This document shows, one piece after another, positions 53,615 to 62,852 of a stretch of DNA of 64,000 nt. The position numbers were made by a program, and so were the translations under genes. Below the pieces are notes generated by a model. It ran no database searches. It worked only from the letters and a program-made list of their open reading frames with translations, and was not told the origin of the DNA. The stretch comes from Burkholderia sp. 8Y (GTDB taxonomy: Bacteria > Pseudomonadota > Gammaproteobacteria > Burkholderiales > Burkholderiaceae): positions 186,001 through 250,000 of the forward strand of contig NZ_LR733519.1 in NCBI RefSeq assembly GCF_902506145.1. The letters are read 5' to 3'. Position 1 is the stretch's first letter. Each line of letters begins with the position of its first letter.

Positions 53615-54895
53615 GTGTCAGTCAGAAAAATTGCAGTATGTGGTCTGGGCTATGTGGGCCTTCCCGTGGCGGTCGCGTTCGCGCGCCGCTACGACGTAAT
53701 CGGATTCGACGTCGACCGGCGTCGTATCGAGCATCTCAAATCGGGCGAAGACTGGACGGGCGAAATCGAGCGCGACGTGTTGCGCGCGTCGACGATGCGC
53801 TTCACGGACAACGCAGCGGATGTCGCCGACTGCGACTTCTTCGTGGTCGCGGTGCCGACGCCCGTCGATGAAAAGTGCATCCCCGATTTCTCGCTTCTCG
53901 TGAGTGCCTGCCGCACCATCGGCCCCGTGCTGCGCCCCGGCAGCATCGTCGTGTTCGAGTCCACCGTTCACCCCGGCGCGACGGAAGAAATATGCGGGCC
54001 GGAGCTGGAAAAGGCATCGGGCTTGCGCTGCGGCATCGACTTCAAGCTGGGTTACAGTCCCGAGCGGATCAATCCGGGCGACCGCGAGCATCCGCTCGAG
54101 CGGATCGTGAAGATCGTGTCCGGCCAGGACGCCGAAAGCGCCGACATCATCGCTGAAGTGTATGGCGGCATCATCGACGCGGGCGTGCATCGCGCTTCGT
54201 CTATCAAGGTGGCCGAAGCGGCGAAGGTGCTCGAAAACACGCAGCGGGATATCAACATCGCGCTGATGAACGAGATGTCGAAGATCTGTGATCTGGCCGG
54301 CATCTCCACAACCGAGGTGCTCGAAGCCGCGGGCACGAAGTGGAACTTCCTGCGCTTCACGCCGGGCCTCGTGGGCGGCCACTGCATCGGCGTGGACCCG
54401 TACTACCTGACGTCCAAAGCGCAGGAGATGGGTTATCACCCTGAAGTCATTCTGGCGGGGCGCCGCATCAACGATGGCATGGCGCAGCACGTCGCCGCAC
54501 GCATCGTTCAGATGCTCGCGCGCAAGCACCGTCTGGCGGGATCGACGCGCGTCGGCATCCTCGGCATGACGTTCAAGGAGAACGTGCCCGACATCCGCAA
54601 TTCGAAGGTGGTCGACCTGTACCGGGCGTTGCAGGACTACGGCATCGCGCCGCTCGCGTTCGATCCGATGGCGGACAAGAGTCAGATGGAGCACGAGTAC
54701 GGCATCACGCTCGTCGACAAATCGCAGCTCTCGAATTTGGATGTCGTCATTCTGGCCGTGCCGCACCGCGACATCATGGCCACGATCTGGCAGGACTTGC
54801 CGCACATGTTGAAGGACGGCGCCTTGCTGTGCGATCTGAAGTCGTCGCTGGACAAGACGCGCCTGCCCGCGAGCGTCGAGTACTGGGCGCTGTGA
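53615..54895 (+). CDS. UDP-sugar 6-dehydrogenase, TviB/WbpO type
   Basis: A 426-residue NAD-dependent dehydrogenase making a UDP-uronic acid, probably from UDP-N-acetylgalactosamine or UDP-N-acetylglucosamine. The N-terminal Rossmann motif is AVCGLGYVGLPVAVAFA, then VVAVPTPVDEKCIPDFS, then FESTVHPGATEEIC. The catalytic cysteine is in GLVGGHCIGVDPYYLT, and GMTFKENVPDIRNSKVVDLYRAL is typical of the TviB/WbpO branch. I chose the GTG at 53615 with AGGGGA upstream. First gene of the capsule operon; it implies an acidic polymer. Confidence 0.9.
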   Translation: MSVRKIAVCGLGYVGLPVAVAFARRYDVIGFDVDRRRIEHLKSGEDWTGEIERDVLRASTMRFTDNAADVADCDFFVVAVPTPVDEKCIPDFSLLVSACRTIGPVLRPGSIVVFESTVHPGATEEICGPELEKASGLRCGIDFKLGYSPERINPGDREHPLERIVKIVSGQDAESADIIAEVYGGIIDAGVHRASSIKVAEAAKVLENTQRDINIALMNEMSKICDLAGISTTEVLEAAGTKWNFLRFTPGLVGGHCIGVDPYYLTSKAQEMGYHPEVILAGRRINDGMAQHVAARIVQMLARKHRLAGSTRVGILGMTFKENVPDIRNSKVVDLYRALQDYGIAPLAFDPMADKSQMEHEYGITLVDKSQLSNLDVVILAVPHRDIMATIWQDLPHMLKDGALLCDLKSSLDKTRLPASVEYWAL

Positions 54896-54926
54896 GACGG
54901 CTCGTCCACGCCAATCAAGATTCAGC

Positions 54927-57437
54927 ATGAGCCAATCCAAGCTGCTGGTCAGTCCCATCGGGACATGCCGCATCCATACGCCGTTGCGCAAGGGCACCGC
55001 GCGCTATCCGATCCAGGCGCAGAGCGCGCGCAACTACGGGTTCGTCCATACGAGCGCGGAGGCGCTTCAGCAACTGCGCTTCATGTGCGGCCAGCAGTCG
55101 ATTCCGGCCGAGATCGAAACGCTCGTGTTCCGGCCCGGCGTCGCGTCGGCGACTTATGAAAAGCCGTGGGTGCCCGCGGACCTGTACATCGTGGAGTTGT
55201 CGTCACGCAAGTTGTTGACGGTGGACGGCTATCCGATCCAGATCAACTACATGGGCCGATACTTCGCGGATTTCTTCGCGGACCGTGCGCGCTCGCGGAT
55301 GTTCTGGTCGATGGCATCGGCGAAGAAGATGGCCGAACGCCGCGCCTGGCTGGATCAGGAGCCCAACTTCAGGCGCCTGACGACGGCCGATCAGGCGTTG
55401 CTCGCGCGCATTGTGCGCAGCGAGCAATCGGACGAGGCTATCGAACGCGACATGCGGGAGATTGCCGCACTCGCCGGCAGCGACAAGCTCGTCTTCGTCA
55501 CGCACGTGGACGCCGCCCCGCCCGATAGTCCGGTGATCGAACAGCGGCACCGCCTGATCGAAGCCGTGTCTGCCATCTCGCGGCGCATGAACGTGCCGTG
55601 CTACGACCCGACGCTGCTGATGCATGAAGCCGGACAGGCGAACGCGATGGAGCAGGGCGGACTCGACCTCACGCACTTCACGGATGCGTTCGCCGATCGC
55701 CTGGTCGATGACTGGCATCGGCGCTTCCTCGCGGCTCGGATCGCCGCATCGGGCCTGCGCGACGGCGGCGCACGGTTGCAGAAAGAGGCGGAGCCGGTCG
55801 ATGAAGCCGCGAACATCGAATCGGCGTGGAACGAAGGGCGGCTGTGCGAGGCGTCCCGGCGCGTGCGCGCGGTACTGCGCGCCGACAAGACGCGCACGGA
55901 CCACGGACTGCTTCTCGCGCGCATGCAATGCGAACTGGGCGACTACGAAGGCGCGATCAGCGCGCTCAAGGCAATCGACGCTGATAATGGTCCCAACGAC
56001 CACGCAGATCGGCTGCTGATGCGCTGCTGCTTCGAACTCGGCGACTTTCAGCAAGCGTTGGCGCTATCGACCGCAATGCTGGGCGATGAGGTCGAAACGC
56101 CGGAGCTTTTGCGCATCAGCGCGAGTGCCGCGACGCGCCTTGGCGATGTCAAAACCGCGCTCGCAAGCTGGAAACGCCTGTTCCGCATCAGCAACGACAA
56201 CGCCGAGGCGGCGAGCGCCGTGCTTTCGCTGCTGGAATCGGCAGGCGATCTCGATGGCGCCGAAGGCTGGGCGGAAGAAGTCCGCGCCACGCTGCCGGGT
56301 CACGCGCCGAGTCATGCGCTGCTTTGGAACCGGAAGCTCGATGCGGGCGATCGCGCGGCGCTGATGCGGCTCGCCAATGAGCCGCTGCGCCTGCATGCGC
56401 GTGAGGCGCTGGCGCTCGCGGAACGCGCGGCAGCGGAGGGCTTCGCCGCGCCTGCGGCCGCACTGGCCGTATCGCAGGCATTCGCCCGGAACGAGGATTC
56501 CGACGTTGCCGGCTGGCTGACACGCCAGGTCACGCAATGGCTCGCCGAAGGGCAAGCGGCAGTGGCGGCAGGCGAGTTGCGCGTCGCTGCCGACCGAATC
56601 CAGGCGGCCTCGTCAGCCGAGCCGGACAATCAGGACGCGCTGCGTGCGCGCCGCGCGCTGGAGCGGCATATGCGCCAGGCGGCTCGCGCGGGCATCGTCG
56701 CGCAGGACTTTGATGCGACGGTCGGGATCATCGACATCGCATTGCAGACGGGCATCGCGTTCCCCGACCTCGACAGTCTGCGCGGACGCGCCGCAGAAGC
56801 ACTCGGCGATACCGCCACGGCGCTTCGTCATCTGCGCCTAGCCGCGGACGAACCCGGCGCGCCGGTCGCGGCACGCCTTCATCTCGCGCGCGTGGCCGTG
56901 CGGGCCGAACGCTATACCGAAGCGATCGAGGCTTTCTGGCAGATCGCCACGAACGACGAGACGGAGCCGTCCATGCGCGACGACGCCGCGCGTCAGATTT
57001 CGATGTTGCGAGGCCGCGCGATCCGCGCCGCCCGCGACATGCTGGCTCGTCAGGAGTATGACGCGGCGTGGGCGCTGCTCGGTCTCATCGAAAGGGCCGA
57101 CCCGTCGAACGCCGATGTCGCCGTCGAAAAGAAGCGGGTCATCACGGCGCTGCGGGCTCAGCTGCGAGGGCTCGACTCCGCGAGCGGCGAAGAACGGATG
57201 GCGCTCGGCGAAGCGATTCTCGGCCTCATGCCGGACGATCCGGTCGGCTTGAAGGCGGCAGCATCGGGCGCCATGCGTCTGCATCGCTTCGCGCATGCGC
57301 TGCCGTACTGGGACGCGCTTCGCAAGCAGTCGGGCGATGTCGAGCAGATCGACGCCAACATCCGCAAGTGCCTGCTGTGGATCGAACGCGACAAGCGCAA
57401 GACCTCGACGTCACCGGATCCTGCAAAGACCGCATGA
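54927..57437 (+). CDS. TPR protein with unassigned N-terminal domain, capsule operon
   Basis: An 836-residue protein with no signal peptide. Residues 1-280 form a domain I cannot assign firmly. It begins KLLVSPIGTCRIHTPLR and ends with LDLTHFTDAFADRLVDDW, which recalls SGNH/GSCFA-type proteins with threonine in place of the block-I serine. From about residue 290 the protein is Ala/Glu-rich and helical, in tetratricopeptide-like units (LLARMQCELGDYEGAISALKAID, LMRCCFELGDFQQALALSTAM, in outline). It lies between the UDP-sugar dehydrogenase and a TPR-glycosyltransferase, so a role in polymer assembly or modification is inferred. Confidence 0.65.
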   Translation: MSQSKLLVSPIGTCRIHTPLRKGTARYPIQAQSARNYGFVHTSAEALQQLRFMCGQQSIPAEIETLVFRPGVASATYEKPWVPADLYIVELSSRKLLTVDGYPIQINYMGRYFADFFADRARSRMFWSMASAKKMAERRAWLDQEPNFRRLTTADQALLARIVRSEQSDEAIERDMREIAALAGSDKLVFVTHVDAAPPDSPVIEQRHRLIEAVSAISRRMNVPCYDPTLLMHEAGQANAMEQGGLDLTHFTDAFADRLVDDWHRRFLAARIAASGLRDGGARLQKEAEPVDEAANIESAWNEGRLCEASRRVRAVLRADKTRTDHGLLLARMQCELGDYEGAISALKAIDADNGPNDHADRLLMRCCFELGDFQQALALSTAMLGDEVETPELLRISASAATRLGDVKTALASWKRLFRISNDNAEAASAVLSLLESAGDLDGAEGWAEEVRATLPGHAPSHALLWNRKLDAGDRAALMRLANEPLRLHAREALALAERAAAEGFAAPAAALAVSQAFARNEDSDVAGWLTRQVTQWLAEGQAAVAAGELRVAADRIQAASSAEPDNQDALRARRALERHMRQAARAGIVAQDFDATVGIIDIALQTGIAFPDLDSLRGRAAEALGDTATALRHLRLAADEPGAPVAARLHLARVAVRAERYTEAIEAFWQIATNDETEPSMRDDAARQISMLRGRAIRAARDMLARQEYDAAWALLGLIERADPSNADVAVEKKRVITALRAQLRGLDSASGEERMALGEAILGLMPDDPVGLKAAASGAMRLHRFAHALPYWDALRKQSGDVEQIDANIRKCLLWIERDKRKTSTSPDPAKTA

Positions 57438-57492
57438 CACGGCATTCGCTCCCCACGCGCTCGCGTTCTACAAGATGGTGGCAGTCCTAACG

Positions 57493-59604
57493 ATGAACGA
57501 AACAAAGCACGCAGGCACCGCAGCGGCGGCCGCGTCGGTGGCATACGCCGCTGGAATCGAACCCATACCGGCTCAACGCGGGATGAGCGTGGCCGCGCCG
57601 TGCAGCCAGGATGCCGACGCCGTGCGAGCCGAACTCGCCCGGCTTGTCGTCCAAGCGAAGACCGCCCGCCTTGCGCAGGACGCGCTCGCCGAGGCGCGAA
57701 CCCTCGCGGGCGATGGCGCCCAAGACGCCGAGACGCGCTTCCTGCTCTTGCAGCTGATGGAGATGTCCGGCCAGACTGAAGGCATGCTGGACGCATGGCA
57801 TGCGCTGTCGGCGGATTGGCCGGGGCACGCGGGCATCACGCGCGGTTACGCGTTGCGGCTCGTCAAGGAGAAGAAAGCCGACGCAGCGTTGGCGCTTATC
57901 GACCGATGCATGCCGGACACGCCCGACGACGCGTCGGCGGGTCTCGCACGCGCCGAAGTGCTCGCGGATGTGCGAGCGCACGAGGCGTCGGATGCGTTGT
58001 TCGAGCGCCTCATCGCGCGGCACGACCGGCGGGATATTCGCATCGCTTTCGCCAAGCGGCTGAAGAAGCGCGGGCGGCTGGCACAGGCGGTCGCCGTGCT
58101 GCAACCGATCGCCGCGTCGCTGGCGCCGGGCAGCAAGGCGGCCCAACTCGCGGCGGCACTCGCGAGCGACCATGCGTTCTTTCGCCAGTATGAAACCGAG
58201 GCGGCGCTGGCGGGCGCTGACATCAAGATTGTCGCGATGAAGCACGCGATCCTCTCGTTCCGTGAGCGCGTGTTGCCGAAGACGGACGGTGGGCGCGCGA
58301 AAGCCATCGCGCTCGTGACTGGAAGCCTCGGACCAGGCGGCGCCGAGCGCCAGTTGACGCGGCTCGCCTGCCATCTGCACAAGCCTCAGGGTCAGGGTGC
58401 GGCAGCCGTCAGCCGCGTCGAAGTGCTCGTCAGGCAACACACGGAGACCGCGGGCTCGCCGAGCGGTCAGCGGCTCGACTTCTATCTCGGCGCGTTGAAC
58501 GAAGCGGGCGTCCCTGTCACCGAGATCAATGACTTGCCCGTTGTCGCCGCAAGCCATCAGAGCGTCGCGGACGCCGATCTGTCGCGCATGCTCGGGCATC
58601 TGCCGCCGCCGGTCCATTACGGCGTGGGGCGCCTCGCACCGTACTTTCGCGAGGGCCGCTTCGATGTCGTCAGCCTGTGGCAGGACGGGACGTGTCTCTT
58701 CGGCGCGCTCGCCGCGCTGCTCGCGGGCGTGCCGGTGATTCATCTTGTGTTCCGCGGCTTGCCGCCGAATATCCGCCGCGAGCGTGACCGGCCCGAATAC
58801 GCCGTGCTCTACAAGGCGCTCGCCGAGGTGCCGGGCATCCACTTCGTCTGTAACAGCCGCGCCGGAGCGCAGGCTTACGCGTCATGGCTCGATTTGCCGC
58901 TCGCGCGGTTTCATATCCTCTATAACGGCGTGCCCGAGCTCGACACGGCCGGCTCTCACGAAGACGTGCAACGCTGGGAGGCGTTCGCGAAGACGACTGC
59001 CGACGCATCCGAGACGATCGGCGGCGTGTTTCGCTTCGAGCCGGACAAGCGGCCGTCTTCGTGGATCAGGCTCGCCGCGAAGTACCTGAAGAAGCGGCCG
59101 CTCGCGCGCTTCGTGATCGTCGGCGACGGGCGGTTGCAGCAGAGCGCAGTGGAACTCGCGAACGAATTGGGCATTTCGAGCCGGCTTCTGTTCGCGGGTT
59201 TGTCGTCGCATGTGGGCTACTGGTATTCGAAGATGGACGCCAAGGTCTTGCTGTCCCGTTTCGAAGGACTGCCAAACGTGCTGATCGAAGCGCAGATGCT
59301 GGGCGTCGCGACCCTTTCGACGCCGGCGGGCGGCGCGGGCGAGTGCTTCGTGGATGGCGTGACCGGGCACTTGCTCGAATGCGCCGATCAGCCGGACTTG
59401 CAGTCGGCGTGCGACAAGCTCGCCAATCTGGTGGAGCACTACAAGGCACATGAGGCGACGCGCGAACATGCGCGTCAGCGGGCGCGCATGCTGTTTTCGG
59501 TCAACGCGATGATCGGGAAGTTCACGGACTTGTGCTGTTCGACGGTATCGGGAGTCGAGTCGATCAGGCAAACCGGCGAGCACGAAAACTCGCTCGTTGC
59601 CTGA
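57493..59604 (+). CDS. GT4-family glycosyltransferase with N-terminal TPR region
   Basis: A 703-residue protein (ATG 57493; an ATG at 57475 is also possible). Residues ~40-250 are helical TPR-like units. From about residue 275 a GT-B glycosyltransferase follows: VTGSLGPGGAERQLTRLA with the GGAE loop, VIHLVFRGLPPN, HFVCNSRAGAQAY and HILYNGVPELD. Then come ARFVIVGDGRL near 541 and SRFEGLPNVLIEAQMLGVATLSTPAGG with the ExxxxxxxE-type motif near 590. Uses a nucleotide-sugar donor, acting at the inner face of the membrane. Probably elongates the capsule repeat. Confidence 0.85.
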   Translation: MNETKHAGTAAAAASVAYAAGIEPIPAQRGMSVAAPCSQDADAVRAELARLVVQAKTARLAQDALAEARTLAGDGAQDAETRFLLLQLMEMSGQTEGMLDAWHALSADWPGHAGITRGYALRLVKEKKADAALALIDRCMPDTPDDASAGLARAEVLADVRAHEASDALFERLIARHDRRDIRIAFAKRLKKRGRLAQAVAVLQPIAASLAPGSKAAQLAAALASDHAFFRQYETEAALAGADIKIVAMKHAILSFRERVLPKTDGGRAKAIALVTGSLGPGGAERQLTRLACHLHKPQGQGAAAVSRVEVLVRQHTETAGSPSGQRLDFYLGALNEAGVPVTEINDLPVVAASHQSVADADLSRMLGHLPPPVHYGVGRLAPYFREGRFDVVSLWQDGTCLFGALAALLAGVPVIHLVFRGLPPNIRRERDRPEYAVLYKALAEVPGIHFVCNSRAGAQAYASWLDLPLARFHILYNGVPELDTAGSHEDVQRWEAFAKTTADASETIGGVFRFEPDKRPSSWIRLAAKYLKKRPLARFVIVGDGRLQQSAVELANELGISSRLLFAGLSSHVGYWYSKMDAKVLLSRFEGLPNVLIEAQMLGVATLSTPAGGAGECFVDGVTGHLLECADQPDLQSACDKLANLVEHYKAHEATREHARQRARMLFSVNAMIGKFTDLCCSTVSGVESIRQTGEHENSLVA

Positions 59605-59655
59605 TGCATCCATGAAATCAGGCGCGCATAGGCCGATCGTTAAGAGAAGGAAGCG

Positions 59656-60792
59656 ATGAAATCGTTGGCTCGTGGATTATCCCCGGCAAACATCAGCCGC
59701 TCGCGACAGTGTGCGGCGTTGCTGCTTGGCGTCGCTTGCGCGTGCCTTTTACAGGGCTGCGGCTTGCCGCGCAGTGGGCCGATGGTGAGCGAGATCAACG
59801 CATCGGACGCGAGCGGAGAGATCGTGCTCGTCCCGGCGACGGCGGACATCGTGCGTGCCGGCCGGGCCGCGCGTCATGCGACGCTGCCGGTGGCATTCAC
59901 GCACGCGCCCGCATTCGATTCCGAGCGCCTCGCGCCGGGCGATGGCATCGACGTGACCGTGTGGGAGCGCGACGGACTCGCCGTCTTTCCCGCCGGGCAG
60001 AACGGCGCCTCGGATCTAGGCGAGATGATCGTGGACCGCGCAGGCGACATCTACTTCCCCTATGCCGGCAGAATCCGGGCGGAAGGGCTGACCGTCGCCC
60101 AGATGCGCGACGCGATCATGCGCCGCCTGAGCCGGCTCATGACGGCGTCAGATGTCGTCGTGCGGCCCACGACGCGCCGCGGTCAGACAGTCACGGTCCA
60201 GGGCGATCTGCAGAAGCCCGGCGTGTATCCGCTTGGCCGCGACATGTCGCGCCTGAGCGATCTCCTCAGCCTCGCCGCGCCCAGCCAGGTCAATCCCGAA
60301 CAGTTGGCTATTTCGGTTCGACGTCAAGGCACGGAAGCCACGATACGGCTTGCCGACGTGTATCGCCACAGTGCTAACGACATCCCGTTGCGGGCGGGAG
60401 ACTCCATCGTCGCGCACAATGTGGTCGAGCAAGTGGTGGTGCTGGGCGCAGCGGGCGTGCAAGGGCGTGTGAAGGTGCCCAAGCGCGACTACACGCTTCT
60501 CGATGCGCTCGGCGATTCGCGCGGTCTGAACGACGCGCTCGCGAATCCACGCGGCGTCTATCTCTTGCGCCAGGCCGAAACGAGCGAGCGTGAGCGGCGC
60601 GACGCGCGGCCCGTCGTCTATCAGTTCGATTTCACGCGGCCCGAGCAGATCGCGCTCGCGGGCCAGTTCGTCGTGCATGACGGCGATGCCGTGCTGGTAT
60701 CCGACGCTCCGTTCACGCAAGTTCAGAAGCTGTTGTCCACGTTCAGCGCCTCACTCGGCACCGCGCGTTCGGTCAGCGCGCTGGCGGATTAG
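59656..60792 (+). CDS. Outer-membrane polysaccharide export lipoprotein, OPX/KpsD-BexD family
   Basis: A 378-residue outer-membrane auxiliary lipoprotein. The signal sequence ends at lipobox LLQGCGLPRSGP (Cys about residue 35). The poly-export domain (about 95-180) shows LAPGDGIDVTVWERDGLAVF, then VDRAGDIYFPYAGRIRAEGLTVAQ. SLBB-like domains follow, beginning VTVQGDLQKPGVYPLGRDM and VVVLGAAGVQGRVKVPKRDYTLLDAL. Size fits the group 2/3 ABC-transporter-dependent class. AAGGAAG precedes the ATG. Confidence 0.9.
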   Translation: MKSLARGLSPANISRSRQCAALLLGVACACLLQGCGLPRSGPMVSEINASDASGEIVLVPATADIVRAGRAARHATLPVAFTHAPAFDSERLAPGDGIDVTVWERDGLAVFPAGQNGASDLGEMIVDRAGDIYFPYAGRIRAEGLTVAQMRDAIMRRLSRLMTASDVVVRPTTRRGQTVTVQGDLQKPGVYPLGRDMSRLSDLLSLAAPSQVNPEQLAISVRRQGTEATIRLADVYRHSANDIPLRAGDSIVAHNVVEQVVVLGAAGVQGRVKVPKRDYTLLDALGDSRGLNDALANPRGVYLLRQAETSERERRDARPVVYQFDFTRPEQIALAGQFVVHDGDAVLVSDAPFTQVQKLLSTFSASLGTARSVSALAD

Positions 60793-60801
60793 CGCCGCGT
60801 C

Positions 60802-62127
60802 ATGAGCAATCAGGGCAGGATAAACAACTGGCGAGCGCGTCGGCGGGCCGATGGCTACGAGATCGGCGCGGGCATGTCGCGCGAGGCCGCCGCGTCGTCC
60901 AGCACGCCGACCGCGCCCGCGACCACGCTCGACCACATTCTCGCGGCGTTGCGCCGGTCGCCGCGCGAGACACCCGTGCAGCGCCGGCAAGTGTACGAGG
61001 CGCTACAGGCGCGTCTCGACAGCGACACCTTCGGCGCGGACGACGAAACGCTCGACTTGCTGCGGCGTCGACTGCGCACGGCGATTCGTCTTGTCGAACA
61101 GGACATCCGCGCGGGCGTCGACGTTTTCGCTCCCGGCTATGCACCCGCGACGCTCGCGCGTGACGAAGCGCATCTCGCCGATGCACACGAGAAGCGCGTG
61201 CGCCGCCGTCGCGAAGAAGAAGCGCGCGACGCTCGCCGCCATGCGTCGCGGCAGGACCGCGCGCTGACATCGGAACTGGCCGCCGGCGAAGCCAACGACC
61301 TGGCCACGCTCAGGGCGAACATCGCTTCGCTTCATGCGACACAACGGCTGCGGACCACGAAAGCAGGCCGCTCGAATGTTTGCGCGCTCTTACCGATGCT
61401 GGTCCTTCAGTTGCACACGATTCAGGGCGAGAGCCGCTTCGCGCTCGCCTGGGCGCTTTTCGGACCGGCGGTGCTGCTTTCGCTGATTTCCTCGCTGTAC
61501 TTGCTGACGGGAACCCAGTTCATCCTGGGAATGGACGTGCCGACGTTTTCGCTGCTCGGCGCGACGACGTGGATCATGTTCCGGCAGATCATTTTTCGCA
61601 GCAGCACGAGCTATATCTCCGCTCGCGGATTGCTGAACCTGCAGGGCATCACGCCGCTTTTGTGCGCAAGCGTGCAGGCCGTTCTGTATCAAGCCATATT
61701 CGTTCTCGTCTTCGCGACGTTGATTGTCGTCGGTCACGCGTTCGATCTGATCAGCCTGCCGACGAGCTGGCCCGCGTTCCTCGTCTATGTGATCGCGATG
61801 GGATTCGGCGGCGCGTCGATGGGCGTGCTCTTCGGCGCGATCGCGAGCAAATGGCGCTTCTTTCTGCGGCTCGCGACCGCCATCGAACGCTTGCTCGAAA
61901 TTTTCAGCAGCGTGTTCTTCGTTTCGGAACAGTTGCCGGAGCAGTATCGCGCATGGTTCTTGTGGTCGCCGTTTGCGCACGGCATGCAGTTATTGCGCTC
62001 GGCGTACTTCGAAAGTTATCGCTCGACCGATGCCCGTCTGTCGTACTTCGTCACCTCGCTCGTCCTGCTTGCGGGCGTGGCCCTCTGCGCAGACCGATTC
62101 GCCCGATGCAACGTTCAGCCGATGTGA
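60802..62127 (+). CDS. KpsM/BexB-like capsule ABC-2 permease with long N-terminal extension
   Basis: A 441-residue protein. The C-terminal ~250 residues (from about 190) are a six-helix ABC-2 permease of the KpsM class: FALAWALFGPAVLLSLISSLYLLTG, PTFSLLGATTWIMFRQII, LLNLQGITPLLCASVQAVLYQ and FVSEQLPEQYRAWFLWSPFAHGMQLLRSAYF in outline. The N-terminal ~190 residues are charged, Arg/Glu/Ala-rich and helical (KRVRRRREEEARDARRHASRQD), with no membrane segment; usual KpsM proteins of about 260 residues lack this. It lies ten bases after the OPX gene. Confidence 0.85.
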   Translation: MSNQGRINNWRARRRADGYEIGAGMSREAAASSSTPTAPATTLDHILAALRRSPRETPVQRRQVYEALQARLDSDTFGADDETLDLLRRRLRTAIRLVEQDIRAGVDVFAPGYAPATLARDEAHLADAHEKRVRRRREEEARDARRHASRQDRALTSELAAGEANDLATLRANIASLHATQRLRTTKAGRSNVCALLPMLVLQLHTIQGESRFALAWALFGPAVLLSLISSLYLLTGTQFILGMDVPTFSLLGATTWIMFRQIIFRSSTSYISARGLLNLQGITPLLCASVQAVLYQAIFVLVFATLIVVGHAFDLISLPTSWPAFLVYVIAMGFGGASMGVLFGAIASKWRFFLRLATAIERLLEIFSSVFFVSEQLPEQYRAWFLWSPFAHGMQLLRSAYFESYRSTDARLSYFVTSLVLLAGVALCADRFARCNVQPM

Positions 62128-62132
62128 CCGAC

Positions 62133-62852
62133 ATGATCCGCCTGCACGCCGTCACTTGTTCATCGACGATCTCCGGCTCGCGCACGCCGCTTCTGTCGAG
62201 CGCCGACCTCGACATCGAACAGGGACGCTACGCGCTGCTGTCGCGAACGCCCGAAGCGCACCGCGCGTTGATCGACGTGCTGGCCGGGCTGCGCAGGCCG
62301 GACCGCGGCTTTGTGGAGCATCGCGGCCGCGTGTCGTGGCCGCTTGGCCGGCAGGGCTTTATTCGCGGCAAGGCGAACGGCGTGCGCATGATCGAGTTCG
62401 TGTGCGCGCTGCATGGTCTCGAGGTCAAGGCGGCTGTCGAACTCGTGGCCGACCTGATCACGAACCCCGATCATCTCGAACTGCCGATGGAACACTGGCC
62501 GCTTGCGACGCGCCAGGAAGTGTCGTTCGCGCTCGCGCTCGCGCCCGACTTCGATGTGTATGTGATCGACGGTTCCATGCCGTTCGAAGCCAGCCGCTTC
62601 GCACGCCTGTGGCGCGCGCTCTTCGACGAACGTCTCGTCGGGCGCACGCTCATCCTTTCAACTTACCGTCGTCAACACATGGCGGACTATTGCGCCAAGG
62701 GTTTGGTCTATGAAGGAAGTCGCCTTCGAATCGACGCCGATATCGACGAATGCATCCGTCGATTCCCTCCACGCCGGTCGAGCAGCGACATTGTCGCAAG
62801 CGCCGATGACAACGGATTCGACGCCGGCCCCGGCGGGCCGTTCGATGTCTGA
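62133..62852 (+). CDS. KpsT-like ABC ATPase homologue lacking nucleotide-binding motifs
   Basis: A 239-residue protein that aligns with KpsT/BexA along its length by framework: VLAGLRRPDRGFVEHRGRVSWPLG, then IEFVCALHGLE, then LPMEHWPLATRQEVSFALALAPDFDVYVIDG and LILSTYRRQHMADYCAKGLVYEGSRLRI in outline. The functional positions are changed. The P-loop GxxxxGK(S/T) is replaced by SRTPEAHRAL, and the SSGM signature by ATRQE. Walker B DE is DG, and the SHD switch histidine is TYR. The frame is intact and between coupled genes, so this looks like conserved divergence, not a frameshift. ATG 62133 is five bases after the permease stop. Confidence 0.8.
   Translation: MIRLHAVTCSSTISGSRTPLLSSADLDIEQGRYALLSRTPEAHRALIDVLAGLRRPDRGFVEHRGRVSWPLGRQGFIRGKANGVRMIEFVCALHGLEVKAAVELVADLITNPDHLELPMEHWPLATRQEVSFALALAPDFDVYVIDGSMPFEASRFARLWRALFDERLVGRTLILSTYRRQHMADYCAKGLVYEGSRLRIDADIDECIRRFPPRRSSSDIVASADDNGFDAGPGGPFDV

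Noticed and set aside
62133..62852. Frameshifted or recently inactivated KpsT
   Set aside because: The frame is continuous, normal in length and codon use, and overlaps both neighbours in a coupled way. Replacements are at scattered functional sites with the framework conserved, unlike random decay.
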